Assembly: GCF_024623455.1 (NCBI RefSeq)
Contig: NZ_JANIPJ010000002.1
Location: forward strand, 456,823-520,822
Source: Paenibacillus soyae
Lineage (GTDB): Bacteria > Bacillota > Bacilli > Paenibacillales > Paenibacillaceae
Reading direction: 5' to 3'
Length of the DNA: 64,000 bases
Positions 38,490 to 48,819 of this stretch are shown one piece after another (position 1 is the stretch's first letter; the number at the start of each line of letters is the position of its first letter). The notes under the pieces are model-generated. The model was not told where the DNA came from, did no database searches, and was given only the letters and a program-made list of their open reading frames with translations. A program made the position numbers and the translations under genes.

Positions 38490-39296
38490 CTACTCGCCAG
38501 GCGAGCCCTTCTTCGCTTTGCCGATCGCAGCACTGATATCCCCAGCCAGGGCGTGCAAGCCCGGGTAATCCCCCAGCTCGAACAGCTCGTTGAACTTCAT
38601 CTGGAACTGCGCGGCCTCCCGGACCCGATGATAGAAATACAAGTCTTGTATGCCGTTCAGCACGCGGGAGACGACATTCGACTGCTCCTCGAAATCCGTC
38701 TGCGCGTCCAAAATTTCCTTCCGGATGCTCGTCATCTCGTTATCGAGCAGGAAGGCCGCTTCCGCCGCCTTCTTCAGCCGTTGTCTGACTTCATCCGGCA
38801 GGCTTTCCTTGAATTTATAATGAAGCGAATGCTCGATCGTCGCCCAGAAATTCATCGCGAGCGTGCGGATTTGAATCTCCGCGAGCACTTCCGTATAGCC
38901 AAGCGCCGTCTGCACCGGGTACTTGACGATCATATGGAAGCTACGATAGCCGCTTTCCTTGTAATTTGTTATATAATCCTTTTCGTAGACCAGCGTCAGA
39001 TCCTTGCGGTTCCGGATAAGCGAGGCTACCCGATGGATATCGTCGACGAATTGGCACATGATCCGGATGCCCGCTATATCCTCGATGCCCGCGTCCAGCT
39101 GGTCCGACGCGACGCCAAGCCGCTTCGCCTTCTCCAGAATGCTGGATATCCTTTTGACCCGGCCCGTCACGAATTCGATGGGCGCATAAGATTCCCTCAG
39201 CTTCAGCTCCGCCCGCATCGTTTTGAATTTTACTTTCAGTTCTTCAACCGCTTGTTCATACGGCTGCAAAAAAAGTCCCCAGTCTCGTCCGTCCAT
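38490..39296 (-). CDS. relQ: Small alarmone synthetase RelQ (YjbM-like)
   Basis: GTP pyrophosphokinase that makes (p)ppGpp without a hydrolase or ACT domain. The protein has 268 residues. The synthetase domain spans about 45-190: SPIEFVTGRVK-type start APIEFVTGRVKRI, then GIRIMCQFVDDI, KESGYRSFHMIV and EIQIRTLAMNFWATIEHSLHYK. The N-terminus resembles YjbM. The C-terminus is about 55 residues longer than B. subtilis YjbM (211 residues) and appears helical. AGGAGG lies 8 bases before the ATG. It ends at a shared terminator and lies downstream of pyrD. Confidence 0.93.
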   Translation of the reverse strand: MDGRDWGLFLQPYEQAVEELKVKFKTMRAELKLRESYAPIEFVTGRVKRISSILEKAKRLGVASDQLDAGIEDIAGIRIMCQFVDDIHRVASLIRNRKDLTLVYEKDYITNYKESGYRSFHMIVKYPVQTALGYTEVLAEIQIRTLAMNFWATIEHSLHYKFKESLPDEVRQRLKKAAEAAFLLDNEMTSIRKEILDAQTDFEEQSNVVSRVLNGIQDLYFYHRVREAAQFQMKFNELFELGDYPGLHALAGDISAAIGKAKKGSPGE

Positions 39297-39313
39297 CCGG
39301 CCGCCTCCTGTTT

Positions 39314-40411
39314 CTAACGATGATCTGCACCCACTGCTTCAGCGATATGTCGGTAGCCGTCCTTGCGCATACATTCTTTCAGTCCGCTTGTCAGCTCTCT
39401 AAGCAGTTCAGGGCCTTTATAGATGAGCGCGGTATAAATTTCGACGAGCGATGCTCCCGCGCGAATTTTATCGTATGCGTCTTGCGCGGTAAAAATGCCG
39501 CCCGAGCCGATAATAGGCAGCTGTCCGCCCGTCTGGCGATAAACCGCCCGGATCACCTCGGTCGAACGGTCGCGCAGCGGCTTCCCGCTGAGGCCTCCCG
39601 ATTCGCCGGCATTCGAATGGGTGAGTCCCTCCCTCGATAGGGTCGTGTTCGTCGCGATAATCCCGGATATCTCGCTGTCCATAATGGTAGCCACCGTATG
39701 CTGAAGCTGATCATCCGACATATCGGGCGCGATTTTCACGAGCACGTGTTTCGGCTTGGCTTTCCGCGCCGCCGCTTGATTCTTCACTTCTTCCATGACG
39801 GCGCCCAGCAGCTTGCGCAGCTCGTCTCCATGCTGCAAGTCCCGCAGTCCCTGCGTGTTCGGAGAACTAATATTGACGACGAAGAAATCACCGTAATCGT
39901 AGAGGATGCGAATGCAAGCTTGGTAATCTTCATGCGCCAGCTCATTCGGCGTTACCTTATTCTTCCCGATATTGACGGCGATCGGAATGCTATGTATTTT
40001 GCGCCGGGACAGCGAAGCCGCCATCGCCTCCGCCCCTTCGTTGTTGAAGCCCATCCGATTAATTAGCGCTTCATCCGGAGGAAGCCTGAACAGCCTCGGC
40101 TGCTCGTTGCCTGCTTGTCCCTTCGGCGTAACGGTTCCAACCTCCGCGAACCCGAACCCGACGCTGGAGAAACCGTCGGCCGCGACACCGTTCTTATCGA
40201 GCCCCGCAGCCAGCCCGACCGGATGAGGGAAGGTAAGCCCCAGCAGCTCCGTGCGAAGCTCCGGCGATTCGGGAACGCCGTACATGGCTTTCATAATGCC
40301 GGTCATCCCCGGGACGCGGCTGCCGGCCGCAAGACCGTCGATGACCAGATGATGAGCCTTTTCGGCATCCATTTTGAAAAAATAAGGTTTTAATATGGAA
40401 GTATAAAGCAA
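39314..40411 (-). CDS. pyrD: Dihydroorotate dehydrogenase, class 2 (quinone-dependent)
   Basis: Membrane-associated flavoenzyme of pyrimidine synthesis that passes electrons to quinone. The protein has about 365 residues. The class 2 N-terminal helix LYTSILKPYFFKMDAEKAHHL is present, and FMN/substrate segments include GLAAGLDKNGVAADGF, INRMGFNN, VVNISSPNTQGLRDLQ and TTLSREG. The likely start is TTG at 40411 with GGAG 8 bases upstream; a longer opening upstream has no family similarity. B. subtilis uses a class 1B PyrD with PyrK, so this is a different enzyme type, standing alone here. Confidence 0.92.
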   Translation of the reverse strand: MLYTSILKPYFFKMDAEKAHHLVIDGLAAGSRVPGMTGIMKAMYGVPESPELRTELLGLTFPHPVGLAAGLDKNGVAADGFSSVGFGFAEVGTVTPKGQAGNEQPRLFRLPPDEALINRMGFNNEGAEAMAASLSRRKIHSIPIAVNIGKNKVTPNELAHEDYQACIRILYDYGDFFVVNISSPNTQGLRDLQHGDELRKLLGAVMEEVKNQAAARKAKPKHVLVKIAPDMSDDQLQHTVATIMDSEISGIIATNTTLSREGLTHSNAGESGGLSGKPLRDRSTEVIRAVYRQTGGQLPIIGSGGIFTAQDAYDKIRAGASLVEIYTALIYKGPELLRELTSGLKECMRKDGYRHIAEAVGADHR

Positions 40412-40613
40412 TGAATTCACTCCGTTCCGACATGTATGCTCTATCGAACAGTTTATCCCTTTTGAAGCAAAAAGAAAAGAGCTCGCAGCGTGCCGCGCAA
40501 GCCCCCGGTTTGCCTCGATATATTGCGGCAAGATGAGAAAACGATTACAATATGAGCATAGGCTTGCCTGATGAATACGTTATAAAACGAAAAACGGAAA
40601 GGTTGATGGAACG

Positions 40614-40754
40614 ATGGGCGCACCCAAAAGAAAGCCAGCTACAATGAAGGTGAAACCGAAGGAAGAGGTCAACAGAAAAGCGATTGTATGGATCGGCTCC
40701 GTCGTTGGCGTCATCTTCATCGCGATTGCGGCGCTTCTTATATTCACTTCCTAA
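40614..40754 (+). CDS. Small single-pass membrane protein (46 aa), unknown function
   Basis: A 46-residue peptide with a basic, Pro/Lys-rich start (MGAPKRKPATMKVKPKEE) and one membrane segment (about 24-44, IVWIGSVVGVIFIAIAALL). GGAAAGG lies about 11 bases upstream of the ATG. It sits alone, convergent with the L,D-transpeptidase gene 18 bases away. The rest of the 200-base gap to pyrD holds no other recognisable feature. Coding is likely from the composition. Confidence 0.6.
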   Translation: MGAPKRKPATMKVKPKEEVNRKAIVWIGSVVGVIFIAIAALLIFTS

Positions 40755-40772
40755 AGAGCAGCCATGGCTTGC

Positions 40773-42164
40773 TTACGTCAACCATTGATACTCTTTGGCG
40801 GGATTCGTTTCGTTCGCCTTGGGCTGAAGCCGGAATCGTTCGGCGGACGGCGCAAGGTTGGACGGCAGGATCCCGCTTTTTATCGTGACTTTCGTCCCTA
40901 AGGGAACCATGTCATACAGCTCCTCCACATCGGATTTGCGCATCCGGATGCATCCAAGCGACTCGTCCTTCCCGATGCTGTCCGGCTCGTCCGTGCCGTG
41001 AATGGCGTACAGCGTATCGGAGAGCGTCATGCCCCGGCTTCCGAAGATGCCGTCATCCCTGCCGTTCGGATTCCTTACCTTCTCGCTTATGCGGAATGTG
41101 CCCTCCGGAGTTCGATCCCCTCCAAGCCCTACCGGATAGCTCCTAACAATGGCGCTCCCCTGCACGACGGCCAGCTGATGCTTCGATACGTCCACCGCGA
41201 TCTCGAGCGGCTTGCTCCAATCCTCGTCGAACAAACCGTTTGATCCGATCAAAGCGGCGTCCCCGTCTGGTGCCGATTGATTCGATCCGGCTTCATCCTT
41301 GCCGCCTTTGGCTGCTGCGGTCTCCGCCGTCTTGCTTACCGCCTTTTCTTTAAGCTTGCGGAGCACGAGCGGGAAGGCGTCTGCCATACCTGCCCCTTCG
41401 CCCGCCAATAGGTTGTCCGGATACGGACGAACCAGATCATCGAGCCTCTGCGGCCATTTGCCGTTTATTTCTTTATACTGCTGAATGGCGCTGGCGAGCG
41501 TCCAATGCATCTCCTGCTCATTCCGCCATTCCGCCAGCAGGCTGCGGGAATCGCCCGGATCCCCCGGCTCGCATAAACATGCGGCGGCATCCAGCATCGT
41601 TGCGTTCAGCTCGCTTCCTTCTCCGTTCAGCAGGGCGTTCATCAACAGGGTGGCTTGGGAATTCCATTGGAGCCAGCCGTTCTCTTCCTCGAGCTTCACC
41701 GCCATAACGCGGCCAGGGCCTTCGCCTCCGGCCGCCATGATTTTGCCCATCGCGTATCCGATCGGCTCGGCTTCCTTACCCGGCACAATAACGACGCCTA
41801 CTCCTTGGTTCGTATCGGTCGCGGCCGTCGGCGCCGAATATTTCTTCTGCAAATAACCGTTAAGAGGCAGCGCGAGAGCGGCTAGCAGCAGCGGAACCGC
41901 CAAAATCGCGACCTTGCGGAGCAGCTTTCTCTTTATTTGCCGCTTCTCCCACTCCTTCAGTCCTTCCAGCCCGCTATCCGCCAGAGGATGGACCTCCTGC
42001 TCGAACGCCTCGTAAATATCGCCCGCTTGAATAAAACAATAATTCGCTTTGGCTTCCTTGCCGCTCTCCAAATAATGTTTGCCAAGCAAATACCAGCCCA
42101 TCTTGTTGTCAGGATGCTTGGTCACGAATTGCTTCAAATAATTAATGTCTTCCGGCTTATCCAT
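40773..42164 (-). CDS. Membrane-anchored L,D-transpeptidase (YkuD domain)
   Basis: Cell-wall cross-linking enzyme of 463 residues. The N-terminus is a cytoplasmic TPR-like helical pair (NKMGWYLLGKHYLESGKEAKANYCF). A basic stretch precedes one membrane segment (about 85-104). A long middle region of unknown fold follows, and the C-terminal YkuD domain (about 325-435) has the catalytic motif HGTDEPDSIGKDESLGCIRM, with the nucleophile Cys in SLGCIRM. The combination of a cytoplasmic TPR and an outside YkuD domain is common in Paenibacillaceae. It probably starts its own unit. Confidence 0.9.
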   Translation of the reverse strand: MDKPEDINYLKQFVTKHPDNKMGWYLLGKHYLESGKEAKANYCFIQAGDIYEAFEQEVHPLADSGLEGLKEWEKRQIKRKLLRKVAILAVPLLLAALALPLNGYLQKKYSAPTAATDTNQGVGVVIVPGKEAEPIGYAMGKIMAAGGEGPGRVMAVKLEEENGWLQWNSQATLLMNALLNGEGSELNATMLDAAACLCEPGDPGDSRSLLAEWRNEQEMHWTLASAIQQYKEINGKWPQRLDDLVRPYPDNLLAGEGAGMADAFPLVLRKLKEKAVSKTAETAAAKGGKDEAGSNQSAPDGDAALIGSNGLFDEDWSKPLEIAVDVSKHQLAVVQGSAIVRSYPVGLGGDRTPEGTFRISEKVRNPNGRDDGIFGSRGMTLSDTLYAIHGTDEPDSIGKDESLGCIRMRKSDVEELYDMVPLGTKVTIKSGILPSNLAPSAERFRLQPKANETNPAKEYQWLT

Positions 42165-42241
42165 CGCCAGCCCCCCTCTGCTCGTTCCTTCCTAACGTTT
42201 ATATCGGCATTGGCAATCTTTTCTTCCAGCGCCGCGGCAAC

Positions 42242-42282
42242 AAAAAAAACTCTCTCCAGCCGTTAACCGGCGGAGAGAGTTT
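42242..42282 (-). terminator. Terminator after the ferredoxin gene
   Basis: Minus-strand stem ACTCTCTCC / GGAGAGAGT with an inner GCCGG...CGGC part, then eight T. It begins 16 bases after the ferredoxin stop. Confidence 0.9.
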
Positions 42283-42297
42283 CTATGCGGATATGAA

Positions 42298-42543
<246 letters not shown>

Positions 42544-42616
42544 TCATTTCCCTCCCTTATTATAGACGGAATAATTCCGTTCGCTTCATCTAAAAGACGA
42601 GGTACAGCTTGATCCC

Positions 42617-43903
42617 TCACTCATCAATATATAACAAACTGTCGTCTTTTTGCAAGGATGTCCCCCGAATTCGTTTGTTGCGAATCAACGTCGACGGATC
42701 GTCTCCGAGCATCCCCGCCGTTAATACGGCGTCTTCCCCGAACCGGTCGCGCAGCCGGTCCATCGCCTTCGTGAGCGCCTCTTTCTTAGGCTGCTGTTCA
42801 TAGCTGAACAGATCGAGCTGGAGCGCCGATTCCTCGAGCGGCGCCAAGTTCTGCAGCGTCACGCCAAGGAGCCGGATCGGGTCTCCGAGCTTCCAATGCT
42901 TCAAAAACAGCTTGCGCGCTTCCCTGTTGATCTCCTCGGTCGATTGCGTCGCCGTACCAAGCGTGTGGGAGCGTGTAATCGTTGTCATATCCGGTCTTCG
43001 GATCGTAATCTGTACCGCCTTGGCCACCAGCTTCTGGCGTCTCAGTCTTCTGCCCGTCTGATCCGACAAATTCAGCAGCACGCGGAATACCTCTTCCTGC
43101 TCCGTCACGTCGCTCGGAAGCGTCGTCGTATGACCGATCGACTTGCTGCGTTCGCGATTCGGATTGACGGGCGAATGGTCGATGCCGTGCGCGGCCGACT
43201 TCATCCAGGCTCCGGTCACCCCGAATTGCTTGATCAGCATCGATTCATCCGCGGCCGCAAGCTGGCCTATCGTATGAATGTTCAGCTTCTCGAGCTTCTC
43301 CGCCGTCTTGCCGCCGATTCCGAACAGCGTGCCGCAAGGTTTATCCCATAGCAGCTGCGGCACGTCCCTCAGACGAAGCACGGTCAGCCCCATCGGCTTC
43401 TTCATGTCGGAAGCCATCTTCGCTAGCAGCTTATTCGGGGCGAGGCCGATCGAGCACGGCAACTGCCACTCCGACAGAATCCGCCGCTGCAGCGACTCGG
43501 CGATCTCGAGGGGCGTGCCAAGCAGCTTGGAGCCCGTAATGTCCATATAACATTCGTCGATGGACACGGGCTCGACAAGCGGCGTGAACTGGCGGGCTAT
43601 GGCCATGAATCCATGCGAATATTTCCGGTAGAGATTGAAATCCGGCTTGATGAGCAGCAGCTCCGGACACCGCTTGACCGCTTGGTTCACCGCCATCCCG
43701 GTCTTCACGCCCCGCCTCCTTGCCGCGTAGGAGCATGTGACGATGATGCCTTTGCGCTGCTCTACGCTTCCGGACACGGCGGTAGGCTTATCCTTATAAT
43801 ATTCCGGCTGCTCGGCTTCATGCACGGAACAATAAAAAGCGTTCATATCCAGATGGATGATGACTCTTCCTTTCGCCGGATAATGATCCTTCACGTTGCT
43901 CAT
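42617..43903 (-). CDS. dinB: DNA polymerase IV (Y-family)
   Basis: Error-prone lesion-bypass polymerase, 428 residues. The palm has HLDMNAFYCSVH (Asp19) and the catalytic pair in SIDECYMDITG. The helix-hairpin-helix region has FGIGGKTAEKLEKLNIHTIGQLA and the C-terminal little-finger domain ends near LLGVTLQNL. It is followed by ferredoxin after 76 bases. No LexA box (CGAAC-N4-GTTCG type) is evident just upstream of its start. Confidence 0.94.
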   Translation of the reverse strand: MSNVKDHYPAKGRVIIHLDMNAFYCSVHEAEQPEYYKDKPTAVSGSVEQRKGIIVTCSYAARRRGVKTGMAVNQAVKRCPELLLIKPDFNLYRKYSHGFMAIARQFTPLVEPVSIDECYMDITGSKLLGTPLEIAESLQRRILSEWQLPCSIGLAPNKLLAKMASDMKKPMGLTVLRLRDVPQLLWDKPCGTLFGIGGKTAEKLEKLNIHTIGQLAAADESMLIKQFGVTGAWMKSAAHGIDHSPVNPNRERSKSIGHTTTLPSDVTEQEEVFRVLLNLSDQTGRRLRRQKLVAKAVQITIRRPDMTTITRSHTLGTATQSTEEINREARKLFLKHWKLGDPIRLLGVTLQNLAPLEESALQLDLFSYEQQPKKEALTKAMDRLRDRFGEDAVLTAGMLGDDPSTLIRNKRIRGTSLQKDDSLLYIDE

Positions 43904-44045
43904 AGCGCCGACGTCTCGTCTCCTTTCGCCCGGAAATGCGTATATCCGTTCCCATTTCTATCAGCATATCCTGATGGGCTGGCCAAGTCAATTGGAATGA
44001 TTCGCGAAAAAATCCGCATTCCCCCTCTACTTTAAACGAATAAAG

Positions 44046-44054
44046 TGTTATAAT
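44046..44054 (+). promoter_or_regulatory. Extended -10 promoter of cimA
   Basis: TG-t-TATAAT at 44046-44054 in an AT-rich stretch about 50 bases before the cimA start. No good -35 is seen, which extended -10 promoters tolerate. Confidence 0.6.
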
Positions 44055-44103
44055 AGTAAATTATGATTTGAATTGGCCATCAGTGAAGGAGGCGTCATCC
44101 GAA

Positions 44104-45717
<1,614 letters not shown>

Positions 45718-45719
45718 GT

Positions 45720-45776
45720 AAAAAAGCTGCGAACCGCAGGCGGATTTACCGCTTTGCGACTCGCAGCTTTTTTTAT
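45720..45776. terminator. Bidirectional terminator between cimA and the ResA-like gene
   Basis: Stem AAAAAGCTGCGA / TCGCAGCTTTTT (core 45723-45732 and 45761-45770) with a 28-base loop containing a smaller pair, then TTTATA. The flanking genes are convergent. Confidence 0.88.
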
Positions 45777-45784
45777 ACCGGGTG

Positions 45785-46321
45785 CTATAACCACTTTTCG
45801 ATCAGACGCTCCCACTCTTCATACGTAATGACGCCGTTGACGCGCTCCCGTATGACGCCCTCGCTATCGATCAAGAAGCTCGTCGGGAACGTATTCACTT
45901 TGTACAGACTCGTCACTTCTCCCGGGCGGTCCATCAGAATCGGGAATGTGAAGCCATGGTCCTCCACAAACTCCCTTGCCGCCCTCTCTTTATCGAATTT
46001 CGTGGAATTGACTCCGTACATGCTTATTTGATCGCCGTAATTTTCATGCAGCTTCTGCAGATCCGGGGCTTCCAGCTCGCAAGGTCCGCACCAAGACGCC
46101 CAGAAGTTCACGAAGATCAGCTTCTCGCCTTTGCCGCCGATCTTATGCGCTTCATCCTTGAGGTCCGGCAGCTCGAAGGCGGCCGCTTCGAAGCCGGCTT
46201 TGGGCTTGAACGCGCTCGCGGAGGCCGTTTCCGCAGGATCCGCATCCTCTTGGTTATATTGATAGACGGCGAGGCCGGCGAAGAACAAGGCGATGATCAG
46301 TAATGCGGCTACTTTTCTCAT
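45785..46321 (-). CDS. TlpA/ResA-like thiol-disulfide oxidoreductase
   Basis: A 178-residue protein with an N-terminal membrane anchor (about 4-21) and an extracytoplasmic thioredoxin fold. The active site is FWASWCGPCELEAPDLQ (CGPC) and the cis-Pro segment is NTFPTSFLID. The fold matches ResA, which reduces apocytochrome c haem-binding cysteines, but no cytochrome c maturation genes are nearby, so a general reductase role is also possible. Confidence 0.9.
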   Translation of the reverse strand: MRKVAALLIIALFFAGLAVYQYNQEDADPAETASASAFKPKAGFEAAAFELPDLKDEAHKIGGKGEKLIFVNFWASWCGPCELEAPDLQKLHENYGDQISMYGVNSTKFDKERAAREFVEDHGFTFPILMDRPGEVTSLYKVNTFPTSFLIDSEGVIRERVNGVITYEEWERLIEKWL

Positions 46322-46533
46322 GATAGGTGCTCGTCACATCCTCTTTCCTGAATCGAATATCCGTTATCGTCAGACTCATCGTAACACGCGTGGTATGGAA
46401 GCTCAATACAACGGGCGGTTTAGCCATAAAACCGTCAACTTTCACGACCTTGTTCTTATTTTCGGTAAGGACTGGCCCGTTCATACCTCGTCGTCATAGA
46501 TCTGCTATACTGGATAACGGGAGGCAAAGGAAC

Positions 46534-46965
46534 ATGACATCCGGAAACGTTTTTTCGACCATTAACCAAATGGCATATACGAATCTGATCGACATTTGCA
46601 GACAACGATATCCACAAGAAGCCTGCGGCGTCCTGGCGAGAAGCGAAGGCTCGCAAGCTATTGATATCGTCATCCCGATCGCCAATGGGCACGCCAATCC
46701 TATTCGCTCGTTTTCGTTCGATCCCGAGCAGTGGACGGCCGCCTTTTTTTCCATGCAAAAAAACCGACATCAGCTTGTCGGCTTCTTTCATTCGCACCCC
46801 GCTTCGGAGCCCCATCCGTCGCTACGCGACACCGATGGCTTCCTTCCGCAGTCGGAGCTCTCCTATTGGATCGTATCGCTCCTCGATTGGAACCATCCGA
46901 TCGTCCAGCCTTACTTGAGGTCTGAAGGTCGTCCATTCGCCCCTCTCCCATTAGTGCTTGCTTAA
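46534..46965 (+). CDS. M67-family metallopeptidase (JAMM/Mov34 domain)
   Basis: A 143-residue zinc peptidase of the JAB1/MPN+ type. The JAMM residues are visible: E29 in PQEACGVL, H86 and H88 in FFHSHPAS, S96 and D99 in PSLRD. Bacterial relatives cleave C-terminal extensions or isopeptide bonds, for example on ThiS/MoaD-like sulfur carriers, but none is encoded nearby. GGGAGG is about 9 bases before the ATG. Its 3' end overlaps that of the convergent exonuclease gene by 15 bases. TATACT at 46506-46511 is a possible -10. The rest of the 212-base divergent gap holds nothing else clear. Confidence 0.9.
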   Translation: MTSGNVFSTINQMAYTNLIDICRQRYPQEACGVLARSEGSQAIDIVIPIANGHANPIRSFSFDPEQWTAAFFSMQKNRHQLVGFFHSHPASEPHPSLRDTDGFLPQSELSYWIVSLLDWNHPIVQPYLRSEGRPFAPLPLVLA

Positions 46966-47685
46966 ATAGGCGTATAAGTCCCCTAACGTCGTAATATTGC
47001 GCTCCTGGATTCGCTTTAAATATTTGCCGAGCAGCTCGGCGGTCATGATCGAATCCTCCAGCGCGTGATGTCTTACCGTTATCGGAATGCCCGAGCCGAT
47101 CAAGAGCTCGTCAAGGCCATAGCTTTCTCTCCCAGGCTCCAGCCATTTGGCGATCATCATCGTGTCGAGAACGCGGTGGTTCAAATAAACCTTCGACGTC
47201 CTCCATAAGGCTACGTTCAGAAACTGCTTGTCATGGCCGGCCGCGTGCGCGACCAGCAGCCGTCTCCCGATGAATTTCATAAAATCGTGCAGGACGGTCA
47301 TGAGGTCCGGAGCATCCTGCACCATCTCGTTCGTAATACCCGTCAGCTCCTCGATCGACCTCGGGATGACGCGCTTCGGATTCACAAGGCTGTAGAAGGA
47401 TTCGCCTTCCACCCGCTCTCCCCCGCGAACGACAACAGCGCCGAAAGAAATAATTTCGTCGCCGTTGTTCGGGTTAAAGCCCGTCGTCTCCAAATCGAAA
47501 ACGACCATCTCTAGATCCATAAGAGGGGAATCCATAAGAGATTGCTTGCGCTGCTCCCTGTTCGCGTTGCGGATAAAAGCCATCTGCTGGGCGTTCTGCG
47601 AGCCAAGCATGGACGCGATGGCAGGCGTTACTCCTCCCATTTTGTACAGACTCCACATTCGGCCAACGCCTTTTTGCTCTTTCAT
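46951..47685 (-). CDS. DnaQ-like 3'-5' exonuclease (DEDDh)
   Basis: A 244-residue exonuclease. The first catalytic motif is VVFDLETTGFNPNNGDEI, followed by ELTGITNEMVQDAP, the HAAGHDKQFLN region (motif II) and HHALEDSIMTAELL (motif III with His and Asp). The first 55 residues form a basic, helical leader. It lies 21 bases after the DUF294 gene and the two are probably co-transcribed. In Bacillales such a pair is a recurring neighbour combination and the nucleotidyltransferase is thought to act with a nucleic-acid or PII partner. Confidence 0.88.
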   Translation of the reverse strand: MKEQKGVGRMWSLYKMGGVTPAIASMLGSQNAQQMAFIRNANREQRKQSLMDSPLMDLEMVVFDLETTGFNPNNGDEIISFGAVVVRGGERVEGESFYSLVNPKRVIPRSIEELTGITNEMVQDAPDLMTVLHDFMKFIGRRLLVAHAAGHDKQFLNVALWRTSKVYLNHRVLDTMMIAKWLEPGRESYGLDELLIGSGIPITVRHHALEDSIMTAELLGKYLKRIQERNITTLGDLYAYLSKH

Positions 47686-47706
47686 TTTCGCTCCACCGCC
47701 TTACTC

Positions 47707-48777
47707 TTACATCAGCCTGCCTACGGTTTGCCGGTACACAAACCTCTGCAGCCGCTTGCCTTGCTTTAAGCTGCTCTTGAGCTCATCCGTCATCTCTTTG
47801 GTCAGCTTGCTGCTGTGCAGCTTGCCGTTATTGGCGTAGACGCCGTTCTCTATCTGCTCGGTCGTCATAAGCCTGAGCCTTAAGATGAACCGGAACGCTT
47901 GCGCGTACACGGCGCCGTCTTCCTTGGTCAGCTTTCCCGCTTCTACTAATCTCTCGATTCTATCTAATGTAGAAGTTTCGCGAACGCTAGCTTGAATCGC
48001 AAGCATACGGATGGAATTCACCATTGGGATATAAGCGCCGTATTTAATATCCAGACTGCCTGCGTCCTCGCCGTACCGTTCCTTCAGCAGCTGACCGAAT
48101 ATGCCGACCAGCACCTTATGTCTCATCGTATTTTCGATCATTCGCCGGATAATGAGCGGATGATTCAGCGTGTCCGAATAGAACATATCCTTGAGCCGAT
48201 CGACCAAGCCCCTATCGCCGTAGACGCAACGCCCATCCGCGATAATGAGGAGCGTGCGAACCGTTTCCCAAGCCGGCTCCCGAAACCACTCGTTTAAGAT
48301 ACCGCCCCACTCGTCGACCGAATGGCACCAAGCTGGATTGTCGCTCATGACGTTCCCTTCGCATGGCGGATAACCGGTCGTGATCAAGTTTTTGACAATC
48401 AGGCTGCATAATTCGTGAAAATATTGCTTCGTCTCTTCCTCATTGCCGCTCTCCGGATCCGAATAAACCAATCCGCTATCCTGATCGCTGGACAATGTCT
48501 GCTCCTTCCGTCCGCCGCTGCCGAACAATAGATACGCGTAAGGCACGGGGGGAGACCCTTTCCCCATCCGTGCCATTTCCGCTTCCGAGAGCTGGATCGC
48601 CCTAATGATAATGGCGTCATGCGTCTCGTTTAATTGTTCATTCAATTGTTCAACCGGCCGCGTGGGGAGGAGAGCTTCCATCTGCTCGTGTATGTGATCG
48701 CGTAAGCAGCGCAGTCCGTCAATATGATCAGCCGAGCCGATCTTCTTGGCCATCTGCGAGCGCATCGGATCGTTCAT
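47707..48777 (-). CDS. DUF294 nucleotidyltransferase-like protein (GlnD-like core)
   Basis: A 356-residue protein with a GlnD/KNTase-type nucleotidyltransferase core: YLLFGSGGRKEQTLSSDQDSGLVY, with the GS and D-x-D metal-binding signature. It is followed by a DUF294 C-terminal helical domain (about 210-350). Family members may transfer a nucleotide to a protein such as PII. It lies 42 bases after amtB on the same strand, and the next gene is a DnaQ-like exonuclease. No glnK (PII) gene is visible in the window. The role in nitrogen signalling is inferred from position only. Confidence 0.87.
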   Translation of the reverse strand: MNDPMRSQMAKKIGSADHIDGLRCLRDHIHEQMEALLPTRPVEQLNEQLNETHDAIIIRAIQLSEAEMARMGKGSPPVPYAYLLFGSGGRKEQTLSSDQDSGLVYSDPESGNEEETKQYFHELCSLIVKNLITTGYPPCEGNVMSDNPAWCHSVDEWGGILNEWFREPAWETVRTLLIIADGRCVYGDRGLVDRLKDMFYSDTLNHPLIIRRMIENTMRHKVLVGIFGQLLKERYGEDAGSLDIKYGAYIPMVNSIRMLAIQASVRETSTLDRIERLVEAGKLTKEDGAVYAQAFRFILRLRLMTTEQIENGVYANNGKLHSSKLTKEMTDELKSSLKQGKRLQRFVYRQTVGRLM

Positions 48778-48819
48778 GCCCCGCCCTCTCCCTTCGGTCC
48801 GTCCGCTAATGAATAATGA

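Noticed and set aside
46327..46533. Upstream extension of the JAMM peptidase gene
   Set aside because: The added residues have no JAMM similarity and the first ribosome binding site precedes the ATG at 46534.
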